DNA from: Billgrantia zhangzhouensis
GTDB lineage: Bacteria > Pseudomonadota > Gammaproteobacteria > Pseudomonadales > Halomonadaceae
Assembly (NCBI RefSeq): GCF_021404465.1
Contig: NZ_JABFTT010000004.1
Location: forward strand, 1-64,000
DNA length: 64,000 nucleotides
Direction: 5' to 3'
The first letter of the stretch is position 1. Every line of letters begins with the position of its first letter. A program made the translations under genes and the position numbers. Below are positions 1 to 8,466 of the stretch, piece after piece. The notes beneath the pieces are model-generated. The model did not search any database. It saw only the letters and a list, made by a program, of their open reading frames with translations, and was not told the DNA's origin.

Positions 1-98
1 TGAAGGGCCCAGCGAGACCAGCTGGTTGATAGGCCGGGTGTGGAAGCGCTGCAAGGCGTTGAGCTAACCGGTACTAATGGCCCGTGAGGCTTGACCAT
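1..98 (+). rRNA. rrl: 23S rRNA, 3' end (partial)
   Basis: The window opens inside the last part of a large-subunit rRNA gene. The text around bases 60-98 (GAGCTAACCGGTACTAATGG, then CCGTGAGGCTTGACCAT) is the universally conserved 3' end of bacterial 23S rRNA. The 3' boundary at about 98 is set by analogy with E. coli and may be off by a few bases. The 5' part and the 16S gene lie to the left of the window. The roughly 107 bases between 98 and the 5S gene are transcribed spacer with no tRNA. Confidence 0.95.
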
Positions 99-205
99 AT
101 AACCCCAAGGGGTCTGCGCATCGCGCACACGATTGACGGATACGCCCGACAGCCAACATGGCGAAACGGACGAGACGTATCGCTCAGCATGATTCCAACC
201 GTTTA

Positions 206-323
206 CGCCTGACGACCATAGCGAGTGGGAACCACCTGATCCCATGCCGAACTCAGCAGTGAAACCGCTCAGCGCCGATGGTAGTGTGGGGCCTCCCCAT
301 GCGAGAGTAGGTCATCGTCAGGC
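206..323 (+). rRNA. rrf: 5S rRNA
   Basis: About 118 bases with all the conserved 5S blocks: CCATGCCGAACTCAG near 243, the segment AGCGCCGATGGTAGTGTGGG near 271, and CCCCATGCGAGAGTAGG near 296. The 5' end (GCCTGACGA) and 3' end (TCGTCAGGC) pair to close helix I, which fixes the boundaries within two or three bases. It is the last gene of the rrn operon in this window. Confidence 0.96.
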
Positions 324-333
324 ATTTTTTCAG

Positions 334-368
334 AAACCCAGCTTCGAAAGAGGCTGGGTTTCGTCGTT
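334..368 (+). terminator. rrn operon terminator
   Basis: AAACCCAGC at 334-342 pairs perfectly with GCTGGGTTT at 353-361 (9 bp, 10-base loop), followed by the moderately T-rich TCGTCGTTT. A run of six T also directly follows the 5S gene at 325-330. Placement right after the 5S gene makes this the rho-independent terminator of the rRNA operon. Confidence 0.85.
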
Positions 369-396
369 TGGGGGCTCCCAAAGCGCCCCCTGATCG

Positions 397-443
397 CCAG
401 CGGGACGACCCGGTGGTGTACTGCAACCCGGGGACGGCCTCGG
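397..443 (+). promoter_or_regulatory. Guanidine-II riboswitch (mini-ykkC)
   Basis: Two tandem hairpins, each capped by an ACGR tetraloop, which is the defining pattern of the guanidine-II class. Hairpin 1: CGGG 401-404, loop ACGA 405-408, CCCG 409-412; the stem extends to CCA 397-399 with TGG 414-416 across one G-G mismatch. Hairpin 2: CCGGGG 428-433, loop ACGG 434-437, CCTCGG 438-443. The Shine-Dalgarno AGAAGG (451-456) and the ATG (465) of a guanidinium exporter follow directly. Known members switch translation on when two hairpins bind guanidinium. The placement and the downstream gene fit this function exactly. Confidence 0.92.
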
Positions 444-464
444 ACCCTCAAGAAGGAAATCTCA

Positions 465-779
465 ATGGCCTGGTTGATGTTGGTCGTTGCCGGTCTTCTC
501 GAAGTGGCGTGGGCGTTGGGCCTGAAAGCGTCACAGGGCTTTACCCGGCCGCTTCCCAGTTTGCTCACGATCCTGGCCATGGTGGCCAGCTTCTATCTGC
601 TGGCACAGGCAATGAAGGTGCTGCCCGTGGGTACCGCCTACGCCATGTGGGTGGGGATTGGCGCGGTCGGCACGGTATTGCTGGGCATTCTGATATATGG
701 CGATAGCGCTTCGCCATTGAGGCTGCTCAGCCTGGTGCTGATCCTTGCTGGTCTGGTGGGTTTGAAGCTGGCTGCTTAG
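465..779 (+). CDS. gdx: SMR guanidinium exporter Gdx/SugE
   Basis: 104-residue small multidrug resistance protein with four predicted membrane helices, which works as an antiparallel dimer in the inner membrane. The N-terminal [19 protein letters not shown] contains the essential membrane Glu (about residue 13), and the WALGLK context is the Gdx/SugE subtype rather than EmrE. The C-terminal part carries the [12 protein letters not shown] signature. Characterised Gdx proteins export guanidinium in exchange for protons. The guanidine-II riboswitch just upstream strongly supports this substrate over quaternary ammonium drugs. Shine-Dalgarno AAGAAGG lies 8 bases before the ATG. Confidence 0.93.
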   Translation: MAWLMLVVAGLLEVAWALGLKASQGFTRPLPSLLTILAMVASFYLLAQAMKVLPVGTAYAMWVGIGAVGTVLLGILIYGDSASPLRLLSLVLILAGLVGLKLAA

Positions 780-810
780 CGGGTAGTGAGAAAGGGCCTA
801 TATGGGTAAA

Positions 811-837
811 GTCCCGGTCGAGAAGACCGGGGCTTTG
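811..837. terminator. Hairpin between convergent gdx and gdhA
   Basis: CCCGGTC 813-819, loop GAGAA, GACCGGG 825-831, followed by GCTTTG. It lies between two convergent genes and probably ends both transcripts, although neither side has a long T run. Confidence 0.65.
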
Positions 838-883
838 TCATGTTCGGCCGTCGGGGAGCCCGACGACTTAGATGGAACGGCGC

Positions 884-2236
<1,353 letters not shown>

Positions 2237-2268
2237 TGAGAGCGTCCTGAGTTTAATTAGGTGCACTC

Positions 2269-2298
2269 ACTATAATTCAATGCACCATTATGCAGCAA
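2269..2298 (-). promoter_or_regulatory. Putative gdhA promoter; AT-rich gap 2237-2592
   Basis: On the minus strand TTGCTG (2298-2293), an 18-base spacer and TATAGT (2274-2269) lie 33 bases before the gdhA start. The whole 356-base gap between divergent gdhA and rlmM is markedly AT-richer than its surroundings from about 2240 to 2430, as expected for a double promoter region. I could not place an rlmM promoter with confidence. Confidence 0.45.
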
Positions 2299-2592
2299 TC
2301 GCATAGGCTATGTCAGGATTAGACATTGATATGAGCCGAAATCGCTTTCAAAACATCCAAAGCTATGCACCAACATCGATCATTAGCATGGCTTAATGGA
2401 CGAATATTAAACGATGTGTTGAGTGGTCATTCTTGCCGACAGCCGCTGCCGAGGCTGTTACCATTAGTGTCTGGAACCTGCCGGAGCCTATGTTGTTGAT
2501 GTCATTGATCCCGACGCCCCCTTTTGCTTCTGTGTCTCATGCCAGTCGAGTTGGGCAGGACAGGCCGCAACTGCCAGGAGGGAATGCCTGAA

Positions 2593-3678
2593 ATGCCACA
2601 AGGGGAAGTGCGCGTGGTACCGGATCGGCTGCTGTTATATTGTCGCCCAGGGTTCGAGCATGATGTGGCCGCTGAAGTGGCGGCGCACGTCAAGTTGTTA
2701 GGGTGGCGGGGCAGGTCGGAATTTTCTCCGCAGGAGGGTTACGTGCGCTTCCTCGTGGAGGATGAACGACCCTCCAACGAATTGCATCGTGAGCTACGTT
2801 TCGAGCAGCTCGTCTTTGCGCGCCAGTGTCTGGTGGCGTTGCCGCCGCTTTCCCTGGTGCGAGATGACAGGCTCTCCGCTATTGTGGCGCAGGTAGTTGC
2901 CAGTGGCTGGAGCTTCGATGCCATATGGCATGAGACGCCCGATACCAACGAAGGCAAGGCCCTGGCGGGGCTGATCAAGGCACTGACACGCCCGCTGGAA
3001 TCGACGCTGCGTAAGCGCGGAGCTCTGCGTCGAAAGGCGGCAGGGCGTCGGCTGCACCTGTTCTGGACGGACGGCGATCGTGTCCAGTTGGGCATGAGCT
3101 TTCCCGGTAACCGCAGCGAGCTGCCAGGTGGCATACGGCGCTTGCGTTTCCCTCCGGCCGCTCCCAGTCGTTCGACCTTGAAGCTAGAGGAGGCTTGGCA
3201 TGAGTTCATACCCCGCGATGAGTGGGATGAGCGCCTGGCCGAAGGTATGCAAGCTGTCGACCTGGGGGCAGCGCCAGGGGGTTGGACCTGGCAGTTGGTC
3301 AATCGTGGAATGCATGTCTTTGCCATCGACAACGGTCCCATGAAGGGAGACCTGATGGCCACAGGGCTGGTCGAACATCTACGTGAGGATGGTTTTGTCT
3401 GGGAGCCACCGTATCGGCTGGATTGGCTGGTATGCGATATCGTCGACAAGCCGGCTCGTGTGACGGCGATGGTACAGCGTTGGCTGACCCGGCGCTGGTG
3501 CCGGGAGGCAGTATTCAACCTCAAGCTGCCGATGAAGCGGCGCTGGGAAGAGGTCGAACGTTGCCTGACTCAGTTGGAGGATGCGCTGGCAGATGCCGGT
3601 GTGCGCGCGATGCTGCGCTGCCGGCATCTCTATCACGACCGTGAAGAGGTCACGGTGCATGTCAGGCTGCGAGACTGA
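2593..3678 (+). CDS. rlmM: 23S rRNA 2'-O-ribose C2498 methyltransferase
   Basis: 361-residue SAM-dependent methyltransferase that modifies C2498 of 23S rRNA (peptidyl transferase centre) before subunit assembly. It has an N-terminal THUMP-like domain and a C-terminal Rossmann methyltransferase domain: VDLGAAPGGWTW (about 222-233) is the SAM loop, DNGPM follows, and FNLKLPMKRRWEE holds the catalytic Lys region. APSRSTLKLEEA and LYHDREEVTVHVR are RlmM signatures. The ATG at 2593 is chosen because AGGAGG ends 11 bases upstream; the ATG at 2584 has only a 2-base gap, and the first in-frame ATG is 2524. E. coli RlmM has 366 residues. Confidence 0.93.
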   Translation: MPQGEVRVVPDRLLLYCRPGFEHDVAAEVAAHVKLLGWRGRSEFSPQEGYVRFLVEDERPSNELHRELRFEQLVFARQCLVALPPLSLVRDDRLSAIVAQVVASGWSFDAIWHETPDTNEGKALAGLIKALTRPLESTLRKRGALRRKAAGRRLHLFWTDGDRVQLGMSFPGNRSELPGGIRRLRFPPAAPSRSTLKLEEAWHEFIPRDEWDERLAEGMQAVDLGAAPGGWTWQLVNRGMHVFAIDNGPMKGDLMATGLVEHLREDGFVWEPPYRLDWLVCDIVDKPARVTAMVQRWLTRRWCREAVFNLKLPMKRRWEEVERCLTQLEDALADAGVRAMLRCRHLYHDREEVTVHVRLRD

Positions 3679-3694
3679 CGACAGCGAACTCTTC

Positions 3695-3982
3695 TCAGTA
3701 GGAGGGTTCGTAAATGCGGATGGTCTCGTCCTCGGTCAGCAACGGCAGAATGCGCTGCATTGCCCTGGAGCGTTCTTCGCTGGTGTACCATTCGTTCCAG
3801 GCGTTCAGGTCGCGCCATTTGACGATCATCAGACGCCGGTCGCTGTGGCCGCGTTCGACCAGGGTCTCTCCACCCACGAACCCTCTGGCGCCAAGCGAGT
3901 GACGCATGGTTTCGCGCGCCGCCTCCTCGTATTCCACCTCCAGGCCAGGCATGATACGACGTTCGATAATGATCTTGATCAT
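3695..3982 (-). CDS. ABM-fold (antibiotic biosynthesis monooxygenase-like) protein
   Basis: 95-residue protein with a ferredoxin-like dimeric alpha+beta barrel pattern: an N-terminal strand IKIIIERR, a helix [10 protein letters not shown], then [23 protein letters not shown], typical of small ABM/NIPSNAP-like proteins. Such proteins act as small oxygenases or as quinone/haem-handling proteins, but no catalytic residue set can be assigned here. GGGAG lies 7 bases before the ATG. It converges with rlmM, 16 bases apart, and is divergent from tusA. Function unknown. Confidence 0.75.
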   Translation of the reverse strand: MIKIIIERRIMPGLEVEYEEAARETMRHSLGARGFVGGETLVERGHSDRRLMIVKWRDLNAWNEWYTSEERSRAMQRILPLLTEDETIRIYEPSY

Positions 3983-4011
3983 CTAGCAGCTCCCTACGCC
4001 GAGGTCGATCG

Positions 4012-4269
4012 ATGACGAATACCGCCGACTCACAGCCCACCTTTACCCATCAGGCTGAGCTGGATACGACCGGACTCTACTGCCCGGAGCCCATCATGCT
4101 GATGCACAACAAAGTGCGCGACATGCAGCCTGGCGAGATTCTCAAGGTGATCGCCACGGATCCGGCGACCACTCGGGACGTGCCCAAGTTTTGCAGCTTT
4201 CTTGGCCATGAGCTGATCTCGCAGCAGGAGTCGGACGGGCAATATCTCTACTTTATCCGTTTAGGCTGA
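4012..4269 (+). CDS. tusA: Sulfur carrier protein TusA
   Basis: 85-residue SirA/TusA family protein. GLYCPEPIM puts the persulfide-carrying Cys at residue 24 in the CPxP signature, and the C-terminal half ([19 protein letters not shown]) matches the family. TusA takes sulfur from IscS and passes it on for 2-thiouridine formation at tRNA position 34 and for molybdenum cofactor synthesis. The gene stands alone, 29 bases from the divergent ABM-fold gene. TusBCDE are not in this window. Confidence 0.92.
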   Translation: MTNTADSQPTFTHQAELDTTGLYCPEPIMLMHNKVRDMQPGEILKVIATDPATTRDVPKFCSFLGHELISQQESDGQYLYFIRLG

Positions 4270-4302
4270 TGTACTGCCAGCCCGCCGACTCACTGCCACC
4301 GC

Positions 4303-5016
4303 TCAGTTGCCGGCTCCTTCCGCGGCGCAGGGGATGACCATCAACGCTAGAGCCTCGAGGGTGCCTGGGTCTTGTTCGCGGATTCGATTGGCAATGCTGC
4401 GCTGAAAAAAGTAGACCACCCTGTGACGACTGCGGCCGGGGTAAAGGCAGGCATCGCCAGGCAGGATCGGCGTCGACTCGACGAGTGTTTCATCGGCCAG
4501 AAGTGCTTCCACGTTGCCATCGCTGTATAGGCGCCAGCCGAATACCTGCTTGAGCTGCCAGGGGCGACTGTCGTCGTCGATGCATAGGGCATGGGTACCC
4601 TGGGTATCGGGAATTTGCTGAATGAGGGTGATCTCGCCGGTTTCTTCATAGTCGAAATAGGCGGCGGCATGTTTCAGCTCACAGGCCTTGTGTGGCGGGG
4701 GATCCTCGAGAAGCTCCTCGGTTTCCGGGTCGCGGTAACCTATGAAGCAGCCGTGTTCGGCATCATCGAGAAGGTGGCACGAGGTCAGCGTTTCCATCCA
4801 AGGGACAAGGCCAACCACGTCGCCATCCTCACGCAGGCCCCAGGCAAGAATGGGCATGCCGTAGAGGGAGTCGGGGTCCGAGGCCAGGCTATAGACCATC
4901 TCGAGACCGTCGAGCTCAGGGGAGAGACGTACCAGGCGGCGCTTGGCCTGGAGCTTCTGGCGCATCGTTTCCAGGTCGATGACCCGGGCAGGGCAGGGTG
5001 ACGGTGTCATACCCAT
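4303..5016 (-). CDS. Conserved hypothetical protein, soluble
   Basis: 237-residue protein that I do not recognise. It has no signal peptide or membrane segment, is acidic, and is rich in short strands (MPILAWGLREDGDVVGLVPWM; HALCIDDDSRPWQLKQVF). A Cys/His-bearing middle part (TSCHLLDDAEHGCF, PPPHKACELKHAA) could bind metal, but this is a guess. The start is the ATG at 5016 with GGAGG just upstream; the ATG at 5010 is an alternative. The base composition is like its neighbours. Confidence 0.7.
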   Translation of the reverse strand: MGMTPSPCPARVIDLETMRQKLQAKRRLVRLSPELDGLEMVYSLASDPDSLYGMPILAWGLREDGDVVGLVPWMETLTSCHLLDDAEHGCFIGYRDPETEELLEDPPPHKACELKHAAAYFDYEETGEITLIQQIPDTQGTHALCIDDDSRPWQLKQVFGWRLYSDGNVEALLADETLVESTPILPGDACLYPGRSRHRVVYFFQRSIANRIREQDPGTLEALALMVIPCAAEGAGN

Positions 5017-5151
5017 GTTCCTCCCTCCAGATTCTGCATGGGCCGAGCGGTAAGCTCACGGCTACGGCAAGGCTGACGGGATCGACTCCTACCTCTTACG
5101 GTTCACCAATATCACAGAGTTGCTGTGCAAGTTAAGCCCGACGAACGCTTT

Positions 5152-5388
5152 TCATGAACAGCGCTCGGCCAGGATATGCCAATGCTGATGGTGCTCACGG
5201 CGGGCCCGACGCAGGGTGGGCAAGGGAGCGTCCGGATTTTCCAGTGAGAGCCAGCGCTGACGATACTCGGCGACCGCAACGGGAAGAGAGATATGGCTCT
5301 CGAATAGTTCGTCCATCGCTACCAGCCAGCGCGTAGACAGTGTTTCAAGCTGTTCCAGCCGCTCGTGCGCCGGGGTGCCGGTCAACCG
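5152..5388 (-). CDS. Small hypothetical protein overlapping MATE gene end
   Basis: 78-residue mostly helical, charged protein (HERLEQLETLSTRWLVAMDE, then RRARREHHQHWHILAERCS). It starts at a TTG two codons past the MATE gene stop; AGGA inside the last MATE codons lies 9 bases upstream, suggesting translational coupling. An alternative TTG at 5394 overlaps the MATE stop (TTGA). Reading-frame codon use downstream of the MATE stop looks coding, but there is no recognisable family and it could be a fortuitous frame. Confidence 0.45.
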   Translation of the reverse strand, partial: RLTGTPAHERLEQLETLSTRWLVAMDELFESHISLPVAVAEYRQRWLSLENPDAPLPTLRRARREHHQHWHILAERCS

Positions 5389-5390
5389 TT

Positions 5391-6839
5391 TCAATCCTGC
5401 GGGATGTCCAGCCTGCCATTCGCGACTCCCCTGGCCTTGCGCCGCAGACGTATGCTGAGCAGGACCGCCGCTACGGTGAGTCCGGCGATCAGGCCAATCC
5501 AATAGCCATGCACTCCCAGCGGTCCGCCCCAGCTTGCCAGTCCTTGAGTGCCCAGCCAGTGGCCGCCGCCCAGTCCCACCGCCCAATAAGCGAACAAGGT
5601 AATCACCATGATGATCCGGGTATCCTTGTAGCCGCGCAAGGCGCCGGCCAGGTTGACCTGAAGAGAATCGGACACCTGGTAGAGCATGGCCAGCAGAACC
5701 AGTGACAGGGCCAGGCGTTGTACGGCCGTATCGTGAGTGTAGAGGGCCATGACCGGCTCTGCCGTGAACCACAGCAGTGTGCTGTTGAGCAGGGCGATCA
5801 GCACCGATACCAGCACGCCGTTCCAGGCCACCATGCGTGCCCGCTCGGTCTTGCCCTGCCCGAGTGTGTTACCAACCCTGACGGTCAGCGCCATGCTGAG
5901 GGCCAGCGGCAGCATGAACAGGATCGAGGTGTAGTTCAGGGCGACCTGATGCGCTGCTACCGTCACTTCACCCAGGCTGGCAATGAACAGCGAGATCAGC
6001 GAGAAGAGCGTGACCTCGACGAAGATCGCCACACCGATAGGCACGCCCACATAGAGCAGTTCGCCAATCAGCTTCCAGCGTGGAGGCGTGGGCGAGTGCC
6101 ACAGAGAGATGCTGCCGTAGGCACGTGAGCGGCGGGTATAGAGGATCATGGTCAGGCACATGACCCACATGGAAAGAGCAGTGGCGATGCCGCAGCCCAG
6201 AGCCTCTAGAGCCGGCAGGGCTTGTACCCAGGCCGGCAGCCAGTCGCCGAATAGTGCAGTGAGCCCATCGCCGCCGTAGATCAGCACGAAGTTGCTGGGA
6301 ATGTTCACGCCTAGGCCCACCAGGCTGATCCACAGCGAGGGACGGGTATGGTTCATGCCGTCGGAGAAGGCGCGCAGGGCCTGGAACAGTGCAATGCCCG
6401 GCATGCCGAAGGCGACGGCGGAGAGATAGGCCGCCGAGCGTCGGGCAACCTCGGGGGGAACGTCCATTAGACGGAAGATCGGCGTAACCGTGAACCATAG
6501 CAGCAGTGCTGCCAGCAATCCCAGGGCCAGGGCGACCCACAGCGCTTGGTGGACGTTGGGACGGATGCGTTCGGTGGCACCACCTCCTAGTAGTTGGGCG
6601 ACGATGGGCGTCAGCCCCATCAGCGTACCGGTCATGAACAGCATCAATGGCAGCCACAGGCTGGAGCCGACGGAAACGGCCGCCAGGTCGGTGGCACTGA
6701 CACGGCCCGTCATCATCACGTCGGTGACGCTCATGCCGGCCTGGGCCAGTTGGGCGCCGCAGATTGGCAGGGTCAGCCGTAGCAGGGGCCGCGTTTCCGT
6801 GCGGCTGACGCTCAGCAGGTCGGAGAAGAACGTTGCCAA
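5391..6839 (-). CDS. MATE family multidrug efflux pump (NorM type)
   Basis: 482-residue inner-membrane protein with about 12 predicted helices in two similar halves, as in NorM (cation-coupled export of drugs and dyes). N-terminal features: LLRLTLPICGAQLAQAGMSVTDVMMTG matches the family start (LPILIAQLAQTGMGFVDTIM in NorM), followed by ALRAFSDGMNHTRPSL; the second half has VTVAAHQVALNY and ALRGYKDTRI. The start codon is a TTG at 6839, supported by GGAG 7 bases upstream and by the absence of a better start. The drug range cannot be read from the sequence. Confidence 0.9.
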   Translation of the reverse strand: MATFFSDLLSVSRTETRPLLRLTLPICGAQLAQAGMSVTDVMMTGRVSATDLAAVSVGSSLWLPLMLFMTGTLMGLTPIVAQLLGGGATERIRPNVHQALWVALALGLLAALLLWFTVTPIFRLMDVPPEVARRSAAYLSAVAFGMPGIALFQALRAFSDGMNHTRPSLWISLVGLGVNIPSNFVLIYGGDGLTALFGDWLPAWVQALPALEALGCGIATALSMWVMCLTMILYTRRSRAYGSISLWHSPTPPRWKLIGELLYVGVPIGVAIFVEVTLFSLISLFIASLGEVTVAAHQVALNYTSILFMLPLALSMALTVRVGNTLGQGKTERARMVAWNGVLVSVLIALLNSTLLWFTAEPVMALYTHDTAVQRLALSLVLLAMLYQVSDSLQVNLAGALRGYKDTRIIMVITLFAYWAVGLGGGHWLGTQGLASWGGPLGVHGYWIGLIAGLTVAAVLLSIRLRRKARGVANGRLDIPQD

Positions 6840-6971
6840 AGGGATGCTCCATGCATGTCAGGGCCTTGGCCACATGCCAAGGAAACCAAGTATGTTAGCA
6901 ATTCCCGGTGAATTTCGCTGCGCAAACGACTCGCCTATACTGGCGGGCCATTCGTCATGCATGGAGAACCC

Positions 6972-7556
6972 GTGACGCATCGTCTCGATGACGTGATCAC
7001 CTTGTTCGACGGCCTATTCCAACCGCATTTCAATACCCACCTGATTCGCGGTGGGGATGAGCCGCTCTATCTGCCCGCCGATGAGGTCGTTCCCTGGCAT
7101 CGGGTGGTCTTCGCGCGAGGCTTCTACTCGAGTGCCTTGCACGAGATCAGCCATTGGTGCATCGCCGGTGAACAGCGGCGCCTGCTGGAGGATTACGGCT
7201 ACTGGTACCTGCCCGACGGGCGCAACGCGGAGCAGCAACGCCGGTTCGAACAGGCCGAAGTGGCGCCTCAAGCACTGGAAATGCTTTTCTCTCGAGCTTG
7301 CGGGCTACGCTTTCATGTTAGCGTCGACAACCTGGGCGGTGAGGTCGAGGTCGACCGCGAGGCCTTCCATGATCGTGTTGCGCAACGTGCGGCCCGCTAT
7401 GAGCGGGAAGGGCTGCCGCGCCGGGCTGCCGCGTTCCACGCTGCGCTGCTGGCCTTCTACCAACAGGGCGAGTCCATGCAGAGCGCCCTGTCAGCGGGGC
7501 TGCATGTACTCGATCAGCTGTGCTCGCGAGCTTCCCACGCCGCTCTACCGAGCTGA
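6972..7556 (+). CDS. epmC: Elongation factor P hydroxylase
   Basis: 194-residue EpmC (YfcM) protein, which hydroxylates the beta-lysylated Lys of EF-P. The HEISHWCIAG block (from about residue 57) gives the metal-binding His/Glu residues, and FNTHLIRGGDEPLYLPAD and YGYWYLPDGRN match E. coli YfcM almost word for word. The GTG at 6972 is preferred (GGAG five bases upstream, and the N-terminus then lines up with YfcM); an ATG at 6957 would add five residues. The gene end overlaps the convergent LysR gene by 43 bases. EpmA and EpmB are not in this window. Confidence 0.92.
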   Translation: MTHRLDDVITLFDGLFQPHFNTHLIRGGDEPLYLPADEVVPWHRVVFARGFYSSALHEISHWCIAGEQRRLLEDYGYWYLPDGRNAEQQRRFEQAEVAPQALEMLFSRACGLRFHVSVDNLGGEVEVDREAFHDRVAQRAARYEREGLPRRAAAFHAALLAFYQQGESMQSALSAGLHVLDQLCSRASHAALPS

Positions 7557-8365
7557 AGCAGTGGGGCCAGTGCCGGCATCGCCTGGCGTGCCGGGTAGGC
7601 GACGCCGATGGTCTGGCGAATCTCGAGCTCGGCAATGGGACGGCTCTGCACGTCCGGGTGAGCGAGGATCTCAGGCCAGGCCGGCACCAGCGAGGCGCCG
7701 ACCCCGGCCGCTACCAGCCCCAGGGTATATTCGATGGTGCGCAGGCGTGCTCGCACCTGGCAGCGCACGCCAGCATCGCTGAGCGCCGTGGCCAACTGCT
7801 GCATGGCGGCGCAAGGGTGGCGCCAGATGAACGGCAATCCGTCGAGGTCGGCCAGCGAGACAGTGCCCTTCAGGCCCAGCGGGTGCCCGCTGGGCAGCGC
7901 GAGGAGATAGCTATCGTGCCAGATCGGCTGGAAGGCTTCGCCGGGCGACAGGTCCTGTTCGCCGATGATGCGCGCATCGCAGCGCTCCTCCGGATTGACC
8001 AGGGTCAGTGCCAGGTTGTCGCCCTGGCCGATGTACTCCTTGAGCAGGGCGGTCATGCGGTTGGCGCCAAGGGAGCGCATCAATCCCAGGCGAACCGGTG
8101 TCGGGGGCGCCGGAGTGCGAAACAGGCGGCTGATGGCGTCGAGGTCCTCGCTGACCTGGCGGGCCAGTGGATAGAGCCGGTGTCCCTCTTCGGTTGGCGT
8201 GATGCCGCGACGGTGACGTTCGAACAGCGGCGTGCCCAGCCGCTCCTCCAACTGCACCAGTGCGGTCGAGATGGAGGGTTGCGCCACGTGGCAGCGCCGG
8301 GCGGCGGCGCTAATCGAACCGCCCTCGTAGGCGGCGATGAAGTAGCGCAGACTTCGCACATCCAT
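7514..8365 (-). CDS. LysR-family transcriptional regulator
   Basis: 283 residues with an N-terminal winged helix-turn-helix (MDVRSLRYFIAAYEGGS, then AARRCHVAQPSISTALVQLE) and a C-terminal periplasmic-binding-like effector domain. It is divergent from the E1/acyltransferase operon with about 100 bases between starts, so it very likely controls that operon and itself. There is no clear Shine-Dalgarno at the ATG. Its effector is unknown; a branched 2-oxoacid or a related metabolite is a reasonable inference from the neighbours. The 3' end runs 43 bases into epmC on the other strand. Confidence 0.9.
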   Translation of the reverse strand: MDVRSLRYFIAAYEGGSISAAARRCHVAQPSISTALVQLEERLGTPLFERHRRGITPTEEGHRLYPLARQVSEDLDAISRLFRTPAPPTPVRLGLMRSLGANRMTALLKEYIGQGDNLALTLVNPEERCDARIIGEQDLSPGEAFQPIWHDSYLLALPSGHPLGLKGTVSLADLDGLPFIWRHPCAAMQQLATALSDAGVRCQVRARLRTIEYTLGLVAAGVGASLVPAWPEILAHPDVQSRPIAELEIRQTIGVAYPARQAMPALAPLLQLGRAAWEAREHS

Positions 8366-8377
8366 AATCTATGCCTA

Positions 8378-8395
8378 TATCTGGGGCAGGATATC
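8378..8395. promoter_or_regulatory. Possible LysR operator between divergent genes
   Basis: ATATC (8378-8382), an 8-base spacer and GATAT (8391-8395) form an inverted repeat, next to the palindrome ATATCGATAT (8392-8401), in the 101-base gap between the LysR gene and the E1 gene. The pattern resembles LysR-type recognition sites but does not match the T-N11-A rule exactly. Confidence 0.35.
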
Positions 8396-8466
8396 GATAT
8401 TATCGCTTTGTCTGTCGGGCACGCTAGGCTGTAACCATTACCTTGGCAGCCCCGGGAGCCTGTACC

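Noticed and set aside
7051..7782. Overlapping frame across epmC and the lysR gene
   Set aside because: A shadow frame; epmC and LysR both have conserved motifs in other frames.
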